A stretch of DNA of 64,000 nucleotides from Leptasterias polaris (taxonomy: Eukaryota > Echinodermata > Asteroidea > Forcipulatida > Asteriidae), in NCBI GenBank assembly GCA_037783415.1, contig JAZGTN010000236.1, positions 930,001 through 994,000 of the forward strand, in the 5' to 3' direction. The position numbers and the translations under genes are program-made. How positions within the stretch are numbered: the first letter of the stretch is position 1; every line of letters begins with the position of its first letter. This document shows, piece by piece, positions 1 to 13,117 of the stretch. The notes under the pieces are model-generated. The model saw nothing but the letters and a program-made list of their open reading frames with translations. It made no database searches and was not told the DNA's origin.

Positions 1-123
1 TAAACCTGTTGAAATGGAATTTCATTTCCACCTATAGTTATAGCTGAGCAAAACTTTCTAAAATTCGGCAAAAACTTGGGTGAAATTTGTTTTCTAAAAA
101 AAAAATTATTTCTGTTTCTGCAG

Positions 124-235
124 GGATACAAGATAACTATGCTGTGATGAGGTAAAGTGGTGCGCTGCCTGCCCTTTGTAGTAACCCCCAAGACTCCCAC
201 CAGTTCTTTAACCGGTGTGCAGCATCCTCATCAAG
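124..235 (+). promoter_or_regulatory. Probable 5' UTR part of PTPDC1 exon 1 with two minimal upstream ORFs
   Basis: A pyrimidine-rich tract ending in CAG stops at 123, so this may be the start of an internal exon that carries the PTPDC1 ATG at 236. Before that ATG lie two tiny ORFs: ATG-CTG-TGA at 139-147 and ATG-AGG-TAA at 147-155, sharing one base. Such minimal uORFs can lower translation of the main frame. Whether this stretch is transcribed is not shown by the sequence. An upstream untranslated exon would lie outside the window. Confidence 0.3.
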
Positions 236-3200
236 ATGAAGTCCTCTACAGTTGACAGCCAACACCCCTCGGAGTCTGGCTCCCATATCAGCTCTATCCA
301 ACGACCCACGGCCAAGTATGGCAAGCTATCGAACACTGTCAGGCAGTTTACGCCAGGCCCCTGGCAGTGTGCAATGTTCTGCGGAGGCAAGAATTGCAAG
401 TATGACAACCCAGCCAAGTGGACAGAGCACGAGATGGGCCTGGATGGACTGTATTCCTCATGGTAGGTTTGGTTGGGAGCTTCAGGCCTGGTTCTTCATT
501 TCTAAGAGGGAAAGACAATTTTTCCACCAAAAAATGACATTTTGTGAAGGGCATTTAAAATTTTGCTGGAACGTTTCAAGGGGCACCTAAGCAATGATTT
601 GGGGCATGGAGGCTTGTATTTGTTGCCTCTGTGATGTATCCCGATCCTCCACACTCTGGCCCATCACTATGGAACGAACTCCCCCCAAATCTCTGACAAG
701 TCACTACCTATACCAGCTTCAAAACTCATTTGAAAACTTATTTTTGTGCTTAAAAATTTCATATATTTACTCATTGTAGGCCCACTTGCTTCTGCATCTC
801 TCCTGCAACAGGAGATCTCTCCTGCAACAGGAGTGTCTTTTTAGACAGACATGGCGCATTATAAATGGCCACTATTATTATTATTACTTCTGGTCCAGAG
901 AAAGTATTGTGGTCTAGTGGATATTTTTTGAAAGTTAAGCCCTAGGCCCAATTTCATAGAGCTGCTTTAACAGAAAATATTGCTTAACAATTGTCTGCTA
1001 AGCAGAAGTGAGCAGGATACCAGTCACAAATTGTACATGTGACATAGTGGTTTGGCTGATAACCTTATTCTGGTTAGCATTATTTTTTGTGCTTAGTTAC
1101 ATGTTGTGCTTAAGCAGCTCTATGAAATCTTCTCTGGAGCAATTGTTTGGGACAAATTAAGTGTAATTCACAGAAACAAGCTGAAATGTAACTGATGGTC
1201 AAAGTAACTTAAGAAATTGGATTTACAAATTTATGAGTCTGCATTCAGTGCTTTTAAAGAGTTATGTTGCGAACCAAAAGACAAGTCTGTATTCAAAAAA
1301 GAGATTCTCCATTTGGTCCTCATCAGGGTTGGTGATAATATTTTAGCAATGGCGAGACCGTCGTCAGAAGCACTAGAGAAATTCAGCATCGTGGAACAAT
1401 TTAATAAGTAAGTATTCATATATTATTATAATTGCCTTCCTGAAAACCAGTCACAGTTAATTATTGGCTCATCTTAGAGGGCAATTACATTATTGCTGTT
1501 TTCGGAACAGTGCATAAATTTCCATTCTCAAGTCTTCACACCATGCCGTGCACATTCATAAAAAAGTATGTATTTTGATTGCAACAGTTGGTCGGAATAG
1601 GCAGTTGGTAAGTTTGGTTTTCTTCAAGTGCTCTTTTTTAATTCTCAACTTTGACAGCATTTCAGATGAAAATATTTCTCTGTGGGATTTGTAGTAGTAT
1701 GAACTTTTTAAACATTAAGCTTTCAAATTGAAACTAATCAAATTTTATTTTTGATAATTACTGACCTGTGTCACCGTGGTCAAGTGGTTAGACTGCAAGG
1801 CCTGCAATCACAAGGTTGTTGGTTCGAATCCTACGAAGCTAACCGCTGATTTCACAATGTTGTCATCTAGTTACTGAATCACAATTTATTGATTTGTGCA
1901 ATTCATAATCATAGACATTAAAACAATTTGTGTGTGAGAGAGATTGGCTGTTGCCAGCTTGGTGTTGATATCCCCTTGTGGGTGCTTTGCAGAGTTCCCT
2001 TGTTGGGAAGATCATCTAATCAAACCCTCTAAACTCTGTACTAAAACAAACATTATTTATGATATTAGGCATGGTATCAAGTCAGTAATCAACCTACAGA
2101 GACCAGGAGAGCATTCAAGCTGTGGCAATGCCCTGCAGAGCAGTGGATTTTCATATGAACCTCAGCAGTTTATGGAAAAAGATGGTAGGTGCACTGCTCA
2201 TGTTGTTTAGTTCAATTCCTGACCATATCTCAGTGTGTTTCAAACTTGTTTGCGCTGTGAATCTAGAAAATATCGGGTGTATAGTGCTCAGTTACATCGT
2301 GAAGTGCAAACTAAACATTAAAAAAATGAACACACATTTGGGTAGATATATATCGCTGGAGAAATATAACATTAAATGAGATGTATTTTACAGTTCTGAA
2401 AAACTGCCCGGTTCCTATGTCAATGCCATGGGCCTCACCCAAGGAAACTATCATGCATTGCAGTAACATGTGTATGCATACTGTGCATTACACATACTGC
2501 ATCACATCTTGGATGTAACAGATCCTCACTTGCGGTGATGTGCCCTAATGAGAAAGTTATTTCAAAACACCAGGCATGGTATTCTTCCTACTTAATTTTA
2601 ATTTCTGAGTTTTGGGCTGTCAGAAAAATCAGCCAAATTGTTCAAGGGCCAAGTATCATTCCTGAAACACCTTTATGATACAGCCTCCATCTTTGTCTAG
2701 TTTCCTGTGTGCAATAACAATGAGTGATAGTTTATTTTATCCAAAAGGGGTCAGACTGTCTTGCATTCCTAACTTCTGACAGGTTATACATTGGCTGTTT
2801 CCAAAACCACAGCATCCATTTACGCTTGGGCTTTGGCTCTGGCTCTGTCAGTAATGTTGAAAATGTGAGCTTTAGGTATGAGGCTTCAAACAGGCGAACT
2901 GGGCCCAATATCATAGAGCAGCTTATAGCAGAACAATATTGCTTAATACATGGTTCTGCTTAGGACAAATGAGCAGGGAACCAGTCACAAACTGTGCACA
3001 TAATAAACATGGTATTTTGGCTGGTAACCTTTTTCTAGTAAGCATTTGTTTTGGTGCTCACCATATTTTTTTGCTTAAGCAGCCGCCTATGAAATTGGGC
3101 CTACATAGAGCCTAAGCTGGAGTTGAAGAACGAGCTATAGTTTTGAAAATGGTCATTGCCAGGAAAGAAAGAAGAAAAGAAAACCCAAAGCAAACAATCA

Positions 3201-6200
3201 AGCAAAAATGGTTGCAGCTTGCTAAAGGTTTTATTGAAAGCGTTTGACCACCCTTTGAAGATGTCTCTATCAATGCTTCCATTATCTCTGCAGTATTTTT
3301 CTACAACTTTGGTTGGGATGACTACGGTGTACGCTCACTGCCTTCCATTCTGGACATGGTCAAGGTTATGTCCTTCGCCTTGAAACAAGGAAAGGTAAGT
3401 CTCTGTAACCTGGCCACTAATTAATCCATTGACATACTTCATTAGACAGGACCACCAGCTTAAATACACCATACCTAATGCATCCATTGACTCATACAAG
3501 TTCTCATCCCGCACTCAGTGAGGTTATGGAACCAGCTACCACCATCAGCAGTGTACGCTACATCTATCAGTACTTTCCAGAAGCTAGCCCTCCCAGCTCT
3601 GGGTGTTTAAACGCCTAGCGCTGGCTCCAGGCTCCTGTAAACTTCTATGCTTTTTACTTGCACCTTTACTAATCATAGTTTATCATCACTTGCGCAAATG
3701 ACCGGTGGCGTCATCTGTAAAGTATAGTTTCCTTTGAGAACTGCCATAGGGTTTTCTTGACTCCAGACTAAATCGCTTGCTGTGAGAGTATGGTTGATAT
3801 TGAAGTTGCAATTGCACCTCTTCCTGGGGTCCCACCTCCTTTCCTCTACAACCCTATCCAGCTGATACATGATGGTATGTTAATTGTATACGACAGGTTG
3901 CAGTACATTGCCATGCTGGTTTGGGACGCACAGGAGTTCTCATAGCTTGCTATCTTATATATGAGCAGCGAATGGAAGGGGATAATGCAATACAGTTTGT
4001 ACGAGAAAAACGGTAAGACATGTCATTTTACTCTCCCACAATCAGTACAACTTTCAAGGTAGTGATCAAGACATACTTGAAACAAGACAACTTGACATTT
4101 TCTGGAACGATAGGACAACTAACACCCGTTTCAGACAGGCTCTAGAGTCGCACCACACCAAATAGATTAGGAGCGACTCTAGGCCGACCCAATTAAAAAT
4201 TTGGTTTCAGGCAGGCGAACTTAACAAAACATTTACATTAGGTTCGGCTTATGACAAGATCGACGTCTGAAACCAAGGCGCTCCAGAGTCGTTCCGAACA
4301 ACTGCAACATTCAATCTTTCGACTTCTAGCGCGTCTAGTCGCTCCTAACTGTTTCAGACTTCGAACTTTTCATGTACTTAATTCAATAAATTGGTTCGGC
4401 GCAACTCTAGAGCGCCTGTCTGAAGCGGGTTTTAGAAAATGTTGAGATACGATTTTGTTTCAGTCTTACACCAATGTGTGACAAGCACTAGTCCTGTGAA
4501 GAAGACCATAGAACACTTGGATGGGATTCGAACCCATAACCCCTACATTCTAGAGCAGATGTCTTAACCGATAAACCGCCAAGCTTGCCCGATGACATGA
4601 GACCATTTCAAATCCTGTAATTTGCAGTCGGTAGCTCAAACAATTTAATAAATGTAATAAGTGCATTGGGGATATAGAAGAATATTTTGGCTGTAGCCGT
4701 ACATCGATATGTGATAAGCACTGTGCAAATTTTCCAAGTCCAGAAGGGAAAAAATACACAGACTGCTCATGTGGGATTGGAACTGACAATTCTGTTTTCG
4801 AGAGCAGTTGTCTGCACTGCTAGACCATGGAGTATGCCCGCTGGCAAAAAGCCAGTTCACATCCTGTAATTGGCATCGGGTACAGCAAACAATTTAGTCG
4901 GTGAAAGGTGAAATTATTTCAGGTGATATTTTGGGGACGGTCAGGTAATGATATTTTTCCTCACCTTCTACCTCTAGGATCCTGTTTCAAATCCCTGCCG
5001 GGGCCACTATGTGGATTGGGTTTTCAGTCCCTACCTGACTGCATGGGTTTTCCCTGGAATAATTATCTGGGGTTTTCCCTCTCACATCTTAAACTGAAAT
5101 TTCCTTCTTTGTCTTCTGTACATGGGGTTCTTGGCTATAGCGATTAAGTTGGCTTGTCTGAGAATGCTTGGCTTCACAACCAGAATCATTAAATAAAATA
5201 CAAAATATGAAATATAAAAAGAGATTGATTGTATATTTATCTATAGAGTTGGTTCAATACAGACGCCTGGACAGATTGAATGTTGCCAACAGTTTGCCAA
5301 GTTCCTTATTCCCTTCAGGGTTGTGTTTTCATTATGGTAAGTCGTTGTGGACTTGAAGAAATATATTTGAATGATCCTTCCTCAATCTATAAAAAACAAG
5401 CACTTCATGGCAAACCCAATACCCAAACTATACATTCATGTTCTACGTACATTAGATAACACCCAAGTTGACCCTTATCATTTGATTGGAAGGTTGTAGG
5501 TCACATGGCATTCATTAATCAAACCATTATATTGCCCACGTCATAAACCATGCATTTTTGTACTATTCACCATGCATTTTTCTCCTATCCTTTTTTACTA
5601 TTGCACGCTAGACCACACCGTGCGTTATACACAGCAGTACAAAACACACTTATATTAGTGGATGTTAGGATACAGTCTCATATAGTTAGTTTATTCTTAT
5701 AGTTTTATCTTCCAATCAAATGGCAAAGATCGATGAGGATGTTATATAAAACAAATGAAATTCTCTCCACTGCATGATTGCAAACTATTCAGAATGTTTT
5801 GCATTCATGTAATTGTTTTAATAACATGTACTATACTTTCATGTTTGTGTTTGTAACAAGTACTATTCAACATGTGACATACTTTTTATGTTTGTGTTAT
5901 AACATGTGATAAACGTTTCATATTAGTGTTCAAAACATGATATACTTTCATGTTTGTGTTATAACATGATATACTTTTCATATTAGTGTTATAACACAAA
6001 CTATACATTTTGTATTAGTGTTCTAACATGATATACTTTTCATAGTAGTGTTATAACATGTACTTTACTTTTCATATTATAACTTGTTACTCTTTTCATA
6101 GTAGTGTTATAACATGTACTTTACTTTTCATATTATAACTTGTTACTCTTTTCATAGTAGTGTTATAACATGTTATACTTTTCATTTTGTTGTGAAGTGA

Positions 6201-9200
6201 TCCGTGTGCGTACCCTTTCACATTGGACCAGTTCCTGATCAGACAGAAGCTGATGCTGCATGGCTACGAGGCTCGAGAATTAAAACATCTTCCCAAGGTC
6301 AGGATAGGTTATTGTTTTTTGGAATCAAAGAGTAAAAAAGTTTCTTATTTGTTGGTTTGAAAATTATGAGGTGTTGGCAGTTACAAAGAAGTGTAAATAT
6401 AAGGAAATGTACAATTTGATTAGTAAAAACTTGAGGAATAGTGATAAACATGTTGAGACTAGTATCAAAATATTTACTGCATCTTCAAAATATTTACTGC
6501 ATCTTCAAAATATTTACTGCATCTTCAAAATATTTACTGCGCAACATTTTCCTACATGTACAATTTTTAAATGATTTTGGGTTGTGCAAACACTTAGAAA
6601 CATTTTTTTAAATGGAGCTTACATATAATCAACAAGGAAAACTGACTGGGTACATATAAATACATTTTCGGTGATGATGAAAATTGACTAGAGTGTGATT
6701 TGAACCTACGACCTCTGGATTTATGTGCCAGTGCTCCACCAACTGAGCTGTCCAGTTTTGTTATTTGATAGAATAATACAATACATTTAAGATTTGCATA
6801 CCAGGGAATATTGGTCTTTTCTTATTGTAGATTGTGTGTGTTGTGTGCAATCGACTAAGTGTCCTTGCCTGCTGTGTGACTAACCAGCAACCAAGAGGGC
6901 GCCATGAAAATATGGACATGTTAAAGAAAACAGCACCAGGTGCCTTCCCTAGCCAGAGAGAATCACAGAGTAATAACCTAGTAAGCCCAAGGAATAAGCC
7001 CCAAGGCAGGCTCAATGACGTGCCCACAAATAACAAGCTCCCCCCGCTGAGACAGAGGAGCACCAGCCTGGAGAATGTTACCCAGGACAGCTTAGGTATC
7101 CCTCAACCCAACGATGCCGCATTACGAGGTCGTGTCAGCCCTATGCTAGACTGCCGGCGGAACACGAACGATGGCAGCGTTGCATCGAGTGTCTCCAGTT
7201 CGGACGACGATCGCAGTATCACTGCCGAGGTTACCCCACGACAGAACGCTCAGTTTGTGAGAAGTCACGGAAACGCTCACTCAGCATTGAAGGCTGCTCA
7301 GTCAAGTTCCGGGGGGCGGATGTCGGTATCGATGACAAAGCGTTCGTCTTTAACGTTATCAACATTATTGATTCACGATTCACAAGGCAATGATGATGTT
7401 ATGAGGGTCGGTACAGCCATGGCATTTGATGCATCATCATTGGAGTCTAGTCTGAATCAGAGTGAATTAACACACGTATTGCAGGTAAGAGTCTTCAAAT
7501 CAGGCATGTTAATATTCTTACTTTATTTATCTTTATAAAATAGAGTGCAGAGGTGTATTGTTAATCTTGTTGATGAAGAGTTGGGATCGACATTACAACC
7601 TCTTTTTACAGATATTTTTATGGTAAATGTGCCACCAGTTCGTCCGACCTAGTTCCATCCATTCATACCTTCAGCTACACGGAGTTATTTTCATCTTCAA
7701 TTTTGTTTTGTCTTTTATCCCCTTACCAAGTAGCTTTGACCCTTGTTTGGGGCAAACTCGCATTAAGCGAAAGTAGTAGTCCCGGCCGATGTCCTACCCT
7801 CCGCCCAGGTAGTAGTTAATAAGCAGGACAGTTTTTTTTTGAACTGAGAAGTCTCCAAAGTCTTCCAATTCTGAATAATCTACTCCGCGGCAGTAGAATA
7901 AATAGCAAGACAAGTTCTCAAAGAACAAAATCTACCTAGCAAGTAGATATACACATGGTGTTACCGCACACCAAACATACCCCAAAAGATCAAAAATCAT
8001 TATAACTAGTGCTTTTTACAATAATGTATCAATGCGCTTTACATTATTGCCCCGGTCATTGTGCCATCAACACTCCTGTAACAGTTTCTCCATCTCCCTG
8101 GGGAGTATAAAGCCAAAGCTGCCGTGGTACTCTTTCAATCACAATAGCAATTGCTACCCCCCCCCCCCCCCCCCCCGCCCATTTTCTGGGTGAAGAGAAG
8201 CAATTATATTAAAGTATCTTGCTGAAGGACACAAACACACACCCTGAGAACAACCAGAGTTTGAGTGGGATGCACAGCACTAGACTGACGATCTGATTCA
8301 AATTTTTGGGACATCAGAAAAGTTGATAATAAATGGCATGAAAAGATTATAAAAGCCTGGACCACATTTACCAGCCCTTGTTTTCAATAAAATTGTTCTC
8401 CTTTTTCCGCCCCTGAGGGAAAAATATGGGACCTGTTAAAAGAGGGCCATTAATATTGTCTAGTTGTCTAGTCCTTTAAGGTTTTGATGTTAAGTTCAGC
8501 AACAAGACACCATTTCACTGTACACTAATTTTTATCTTATTTATGCCTATTGTTGTTGTTTACTTATTGTAAAATGAAATTAATAGCTGTAGTTTGTTTC
8601 GTTTTTTCCAGAGTGTGCAACGTCGAGTAGATTCATTACAGGTGAGAAATGTGTATAAATATGAATAATAATATCAAGTAATAAACCACAAGAAAAACTG
8701 ACCGGCTACATTTTAATCCAATTCTGGGTTGAACAAAGACAAATTGACTGGAATTCCAACCTGCAACCTCAAGATTAATGTGCTGGTGCTCTACCAACTG
8801 AATTAAAGCCTGGATAGTGCAGATGGCTCAGCTGGGAGAGCACTGCCATGTTAATCTGGAGGTCACAGGTTCCAATCCTGTTCCAGTCAATTTGTCCTTG
8901 TTCACCCCAAAATTTTACGCGAATAATGAAACAAAAAGTAAAACAAATTTTAACATTCATATAAATATCATAGATGAAGTAAACAAGTCCAACTTAGCTG
9001 ACACTCCAAGAGCTCTAACTTGAATCAAACTCACTTGACCATGTGGGAGTGGGCCCCATATCATGCACTGCAAATCTTCTATTAGAAGCACAGAAAATTT
9101 TGGCAGTAACAACAGCAATAGCTTGCAACACGGGTACTCAACAAGTTTTCGTACAATATATTTATTATTATTGGTGGGTCATTATAACAAGTTTTAAGTG

Positions 9201-11214
9201 TGGGAACATTTTTAAATACTCAATTGAAATTTTACTGACTAGTTTGATAGTGAGAAAAAGTTTGAGGTCGGCAATTTGGCCGCAAAAAACATAGTCGGTT
9301 GGGGACCGTAAACACAACATTTAGTTTATTTGGCACAAGTCAATCACACATGCTACCAAAACACCCTAAAGGATCACACATTCTGCAACTATTTATTTGT
9401 TTTATTCCCCGCAGCAAAATTTAAATCGGAGCACCTCAGCTTGGGAGATTGTGTCCACTGAGGAGGACCCATTTGTACTCTCGATGCTTTTATGGTCGTG
9501 GCTTGAACACTTACAGGTTAGAAAAGAAGTTTTGTAACAGTTATTCATTCAAAATCTTTCACATACTTGTTTTTAAAACGTGTTTTTGTTTTTACTGTAA
9601 AACTTATTTACAAAACATGGTGGAGTTTAAAAGTGTGTTGATGCCAGAAAGCCAAGCTACTGTGTTTAACATACCAATTCTCATGAAAACTGCAGACCTT
9701 ATTTATCCAATTCTACACTAAAAATAATCAGTTTTTTAGCGCTTGGATAGTGCTTTATCTGTGGTCAACTCAAAGTGCTTGTTATTTTAGCAATAGGTAT
9801 GCCAAGTTTGAATAACAAGACCCATGCGGCGCAATCTGCTGCCAACTACTAAACGTGGCTTTTGAAAACAAATTAATATAATTGAATACATTTCTTTATT
9901 GTGTCGGCATTAACAAAACAGATAATTTCCCATTGGCAATTTAAAAAACACAAAACAAATAGTTATAACAACCACCACAGATAATCCAACCGAAAAATAA
10001 TCAGTGAAATTTGTAGAAAACTATCCCAAATCCAGTTGATATTTTTTATATTGCCTAAAAGTATTTGTAACAAAGTGCCCAAAGGCCTGTACCTCAAAAC
10101 CCAACTTTCACTAAAAATGCAAGAATGTTTGTGGCAGGAGAAGATGGCAAAGTTTTCTGTCCTAGTTGTGGGTTGGGTTACCCCTGAGGCTGTGGAGAGC
10201 TTTTTGGGTTTCTCTTTGTCAAAACAAAAGATTTATTTAATAGCTGTAACTCTACCATGAATTTAACAGATTGTCCTTTCAAAGACAATTGTGCAAATTT
10301 GTTTCTTTTCTTATTATTAGAAACCTTTCCTAAGTAAGGCGGACATCAAGAAATTGGAAACGGACTTTGATGAGGATGAGCCAGCAGTGGCATTCAAGAT
10401 CTTGAATAGAGTGAGTCAAACTGGTGTTCTTGTTTGTTTGTATTTATTTCTCCTGAAGACGAGGAGAGTACACTCTTTGAAATGTTAAGAATTTTCTGGT
10501 GGTGTTTCTAGTTTCTGACATTGTCAGTTAGTTCATGAAGATCGAGTCATTTTCACCGGAGATGTTACAAAGATCTAATCGTAAAATTTTACAAGAGCTT
10601 TTCTTTTGTATGCTCCGTAGGGCGTGAAACACACACTGGACTGTATTCTGAAGACAGTGTCCAAACTTCCCCTGTACCAACCCCACCTCCGACGAATGGA
10701 ACATTCCATCCTGGTTCGGATCATCAAAGCTGCAACACACCTTCCGACGGCGCATCTCTCGGACGAAGACCATTCCACTGTTCAGCAAAGGGACGATGGT
10801 GAAAACAATATGTCACTCCACAATCTCCTGGTGATGTTAAAGATGTACCTAACTCATTTGAGATCATCGGACGCAGATGATACACTCTCTATATACTCCC
10901 AAGACTCAAGTTTACACTCGAGCAACCATCCAGCCCAAAACTCACCCACTAAGGACACTCATAAGAAAGCCCCCAGAGATAAGAAAAGAGTTGCGCTCCA
11001 CAAAATCAAGACGGGTTCTTCAGTTGCAGATGAGAGAGGTCATGATCCTGGACAGAGTTGTAGCTCAGACCCCTCCTCTATGGTCCTCCCCAAAGACAAT
11101 CTACAGAGAAGAAAACTAAGAGCTATTCAGAAGCCTTTGATCTCCAAGGCAGATGAGAGCAACGATGACTCTGCCCCATTGCCGAGGAAAAAGACGTTAC
11201 CTCCGATCTTCTGA
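236..11214 (+). CDS. PTPDC1: PTPDC1-like protein tyrosine phosphatase (12 coding exons)
   Basis: Exons by GT-AG junctions and phase: 236-462, 1327-1407, 2069-2184, 3294-3394, 3897-4012, 5247-5336, 6198-6297, 6831-7484, 8612-8641, 9415-9516, 10321-10410, 10621-11214. They total 2301 nt, giving 766 residues, close to the vertebrate PTPDC1 length. Exon 5 holds the signature HCHAGLGRTG (Cys at about residue 180). Exon 4 holds YNFGWDDYG, where Asp at about 151 is the likely general acid. Exon 3 has INLQRPGEHSSCG and exon 7 the family motif LHGYEARELKHLPK. The large exon 8 and the last exon are Ser-rich and probably disordered. The start is the first in-frame ATG after stops at 179 and 182. The family is a CDC14-like dual-specificity phosphatase linked to cilia and centrosomes; that role is known from vertebrates, not shown here. 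Introns contain MITEs and SINEs. Confidence 0.93.
945..1128. mobile_element. MITE, family 1 (GGCCCAATTTCATAGAG ends), PTPDC1 intron 1
   Basis: A non-coding unit of about 185 bp starting ggcccaatttcatagagctg and ending in the inverted form taagcagctctatgaaat. The same arrangement recurs at 2901-3102, 42267-42460 and 46780-46966, so this is a dispersed inverted-repeat element. No transposase is present. Confidence 0.7.
1780..1850 (+). repeat. tRNA-like SINE head fragment
   Basis: Contains an A-box-like tggtcaagtggttaga and a B-box-like ggttcgaatcc about 45 bp apart, as in tRNA-derived SINEs. The flanks do not pair into a complete acceptor stem, so it is not called as a tRNA gene. Confidence 0.45.
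2901..3102. mobile_element. MITE, family 1, PTPDC1 intron 3
   Basis: Begins gggcccaatatcatagag and ends with the inverted ctatgaaattgggcc. The internal phrase agcaggraaccagtcacaaa is shared with the copies at 945 and 42267. Non-coding, about 200 bp. Confidence 0.7.
4124..4430. mobile_element. MITE with about 30-bp inverted ends, PTPDC1 intron 5
   Basis: The left end acccgtttcagacaggc followed by tctagagt is matched in inverted form by actctagagcgcctg and tctgaagcgggt at the right end, with few mismatches. About 307 bp, with no coding content. Confidence 0.65.
4505..4595 (-). repeat. tRNA-like SINE head (minus strand)
   Basis: On the minus strand there is an A-box-like region followed by the B-box gggttcgaatcccat. 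The structure is too degenerate for a tRNA gene. Confidence 0.45.
4905..5150 (+). repeat. SINE-like repeat, family D
   Basis: Contains gtttcaaatccctgccggggcc followed by a downstream block around tgggttttcagtcc and acctgactgcatgggttttc. The inverted form of this block recurs at 30240-30410, showing a dispersed family. The head is tRNA-like but decayed. Confidence 0.5.
5790..6190. repeat. AT-rich imperfect tandem repeat, about 30 bp
   Basis: Repeated blocks of the type tacttttcatattagtg plus ttataacatg, with spacing varying around 25-40 bp, immediately before PTPDC1 exon 7 (6198). The repeat ends about 10 bp from the acceptor site. No coding content. Confidence 0.75.
6467..6540. repeat. 20-bp tandem repeat, about 3.7 copies
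   Basis: The unit caaaatatttactgcatctt is repeated without interruption in PTPDC1 intron 7. Confidence 0.9.
6640..6770 (-). repeat. tRNA-derived SINE, family C
   Basis: On the minus strand: A box tggacagctcagttggtgga, B box aggtcgtaggttcaaatc, then a body with ttgactag, matching the copies at 8690, 28563 and 52075. It ends about 60 bp before exon 8 of PTPDC1. Confidence 0.65.
7990..8300 (-). repeat. Old SINE family A fragment with a long C run
   Basis: Contains ctccctggggagtataaagc, gtatcttgctgaaggacac and a degenerate B box in the order seen inverted in the fuller SINE at 49778-50205. A run of about 20 C at 8156 interrupts it. Confidence 0.5.
8690..8935. repeat. Two family C SINEs in head-to-head orientation
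   Basis: A minus-strand copy (8690-8812) and a plus-strand copy (8813-8935) meet at their tRNA-like heads. The plus copy shows atggctcagctgggagagc and aggtcacaggttccaatcc, then cagtcaatttgtccttgttc. The minus copy holds the inverted counterparts. An inverted pair like this can fold as a large hairpin in the PTPDC1 pre-mRNA (intron 9). Confidence 0.65.
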
Positions 11215-11840
11215 TGTTTTGACTGGATGGATTTTTATTTTTCATCGAAAGCAAGATAGTATATTCTTAGTGGGAAACTTTGAACAAGTTTTTTTCATTT
11301 TGTAGATAATTGCTTGAAAGTTTGAATACTTTGCTTTGTAGACCAGTCTAATGTGGGTAACCTGTACTGATGTTTCCCACCCTTAATGGAACTCAAACCA
11401 TAGGCATCTGCAACCGAAGTTGTTGACATGACCCGAGTTCAAACCTGTGTGCTAGTCGTAATTTGGAAAAATTTTCCACCTGGTTTAGGGGAGCAGATGG
11501 TTTGATTCTGAAATAGGCTTGGCTTGAACCGTGCTCTTCATCTTGTCTGCTACTTCAAAAATTAAGTTGAAAACTCTAATTCAGGTGTGCTACATTATTT
11601 GTAACTTAAATTTTGCGTCAGTGCTTGGAGGCTGAAGTTACGCTATGCTTATCCTCACCGTTTTCATGAAGAGACAGACATATCAAAATTCATGAAAAGA
11701 TTTTTTTTTAGATTTGTCTTTTTAAAGTGTACTTGGATTCAAACTGAAAAATTGATATTTTTTTGGTGTACCTCATGTGGTAGAGTTAGACCGTACCTCT
11801 GATACAGTTAGTGTAATCTTAACATTGGTTTTATTTTGGT
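11215..11840 (+). other. PTPDC1 3' flank / presumed 3' UTR
   Basis: AT-rich sequence directly after the PTPDC1 stop at 11212-11214. No AATAAA was seen before the SINE begins, so the transcript may end within or beyond the repeats. No ORF of note. Confidence 0.4.
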
Positions 11841-11931
11841 GTGTTGTGTAATGCAAGTAAAAGAACCAAGTGCACTTATCGAAAAGAGAAGGGGTTCGCC
11901 CTGGTGTTCCTGGTTTGATTAGCTGCATATT

Positions 11932-13117
11932 CCGTGTGAGCAACGATATTCTTACAGCAATGGACAATGGCAACCTTACAGCACTAGTACTGTTAGACTT
12001 GAGTGCTGCCTTTGACACTGTTGATCACAACATCCTTCTCTCTCGGCTCCAGAATCATCTTGGCATCCAGGACACAGCCCTGGCATGGTGCAAATCCTAT
12101 CTATTCAATAGAACTCAGCATGTGTGTATCGGCAATGTGGTATCAGACCCTGTTGTCCTAAATTACTCTGTGCCACAGGGGTCGGTACTGGGCCCACAGT
12201 GGTTTACACTGTACACTTTACCGATTCGTGACATCATCCTGAAATTTAACCTGAATTACCATGTGTACGCAGACGACACTCAGCTATACATCACGTTTAA
12301 ATCTACTCAAGAAAATGCCAATACCTCTATTGAAAGACTTGAGAATTGCATCCAAGAGATTCGACGTTGGACCCAACAGAACTTCCTGAAGTTGAATGAT
12401 GATAAAACAGAGTTCATTCTTTTTGGGTCTCGTCAACAATTAACAAAGGTTTCAGTGCCATACATTTCCATTGGTAATGCTCGGATAGCTCCCTCGTTGC
12501 AAGCTCGGAACTTGGGGGTTATTTTTGATTCATCAATGACACTTCAACCACACATCAACAACATCATACGTGTGTCATCATTTCACATCAGGAATATTGG
12601 TAAGATACGCAAGTACTTGAACAAGAGTGCCACTGAAAAAGTCATTCATGCATTCGTAACTTCTCGTCTTGACAACGGCAATGCTCTTCTCTACAGTCTT
12701 CCTAACAACCAGATTTCCCGCCTTCAACGCCTCCAAAACACCGCAGCCCGCATCGTGACACTGTCTAAAAAGTCTTGTTCTATCACCCCCATTCTGAAAC
12801 AACTTCACTGGCTCCCTGTCTCTCAACGTATCATCTTCAAGCTGATGCTCATTGTCCACAAAGCACTTAACGGCAAGGCTCCCCACTATATCTCTGAACT
12901 GCTTCAAGTTTACACTCCGTCAAGGAATCTTCGATCCAGTACCATGCTTCTCCTCAAGGAACCCAAGTCTCAACACTCCTGGGGTGACAGGTCTTTTTCT
13001 GTAGCTGCGCCACGCATCTGGAACTCTCTACCACATAATCTTAGATCTTGTCTTTGTACCACAAAATTTAAATCACTTCTCAAAACTTATCTAATGTCAC
13101 AGGTTTTCAAGGAATAA
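11932..13117 (+). pseudogene. Partial reverse transcriptase of the CR1/L2-like LINE
   Basis: About 395 codons remain open. Motif A is LLDLSAAFDTVDH, motif B VPQGSVLGP, motif C YADDTQLY, followed by thumb and C-terminal blocks (LNDDKTEFILFG, NLGVIFDSSM, HWLPVSQRI) and a stop at 13115-13117. The open frame extends upstream to an ATG at 11870 only because the host SINE happens to be open in the same frame. The first half (endonuclease and N-terminal RT) is missing. It lacks internal stops, so the insertion is fairly young. Confidence 0.85.

Noticed and set aside
6834..7538. A free-standing 234-codon gene
   Set aside because: It is exon 8 of PTPDC1 with read-through past its donor at 7485.
11870..13117. 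A 415-codon protein gene starting with ATG at 11870
   Set aside because: The first 20 codons are SINE sequence that happens to be in frame; the rest is a truncated LINE reverse transcriptase.
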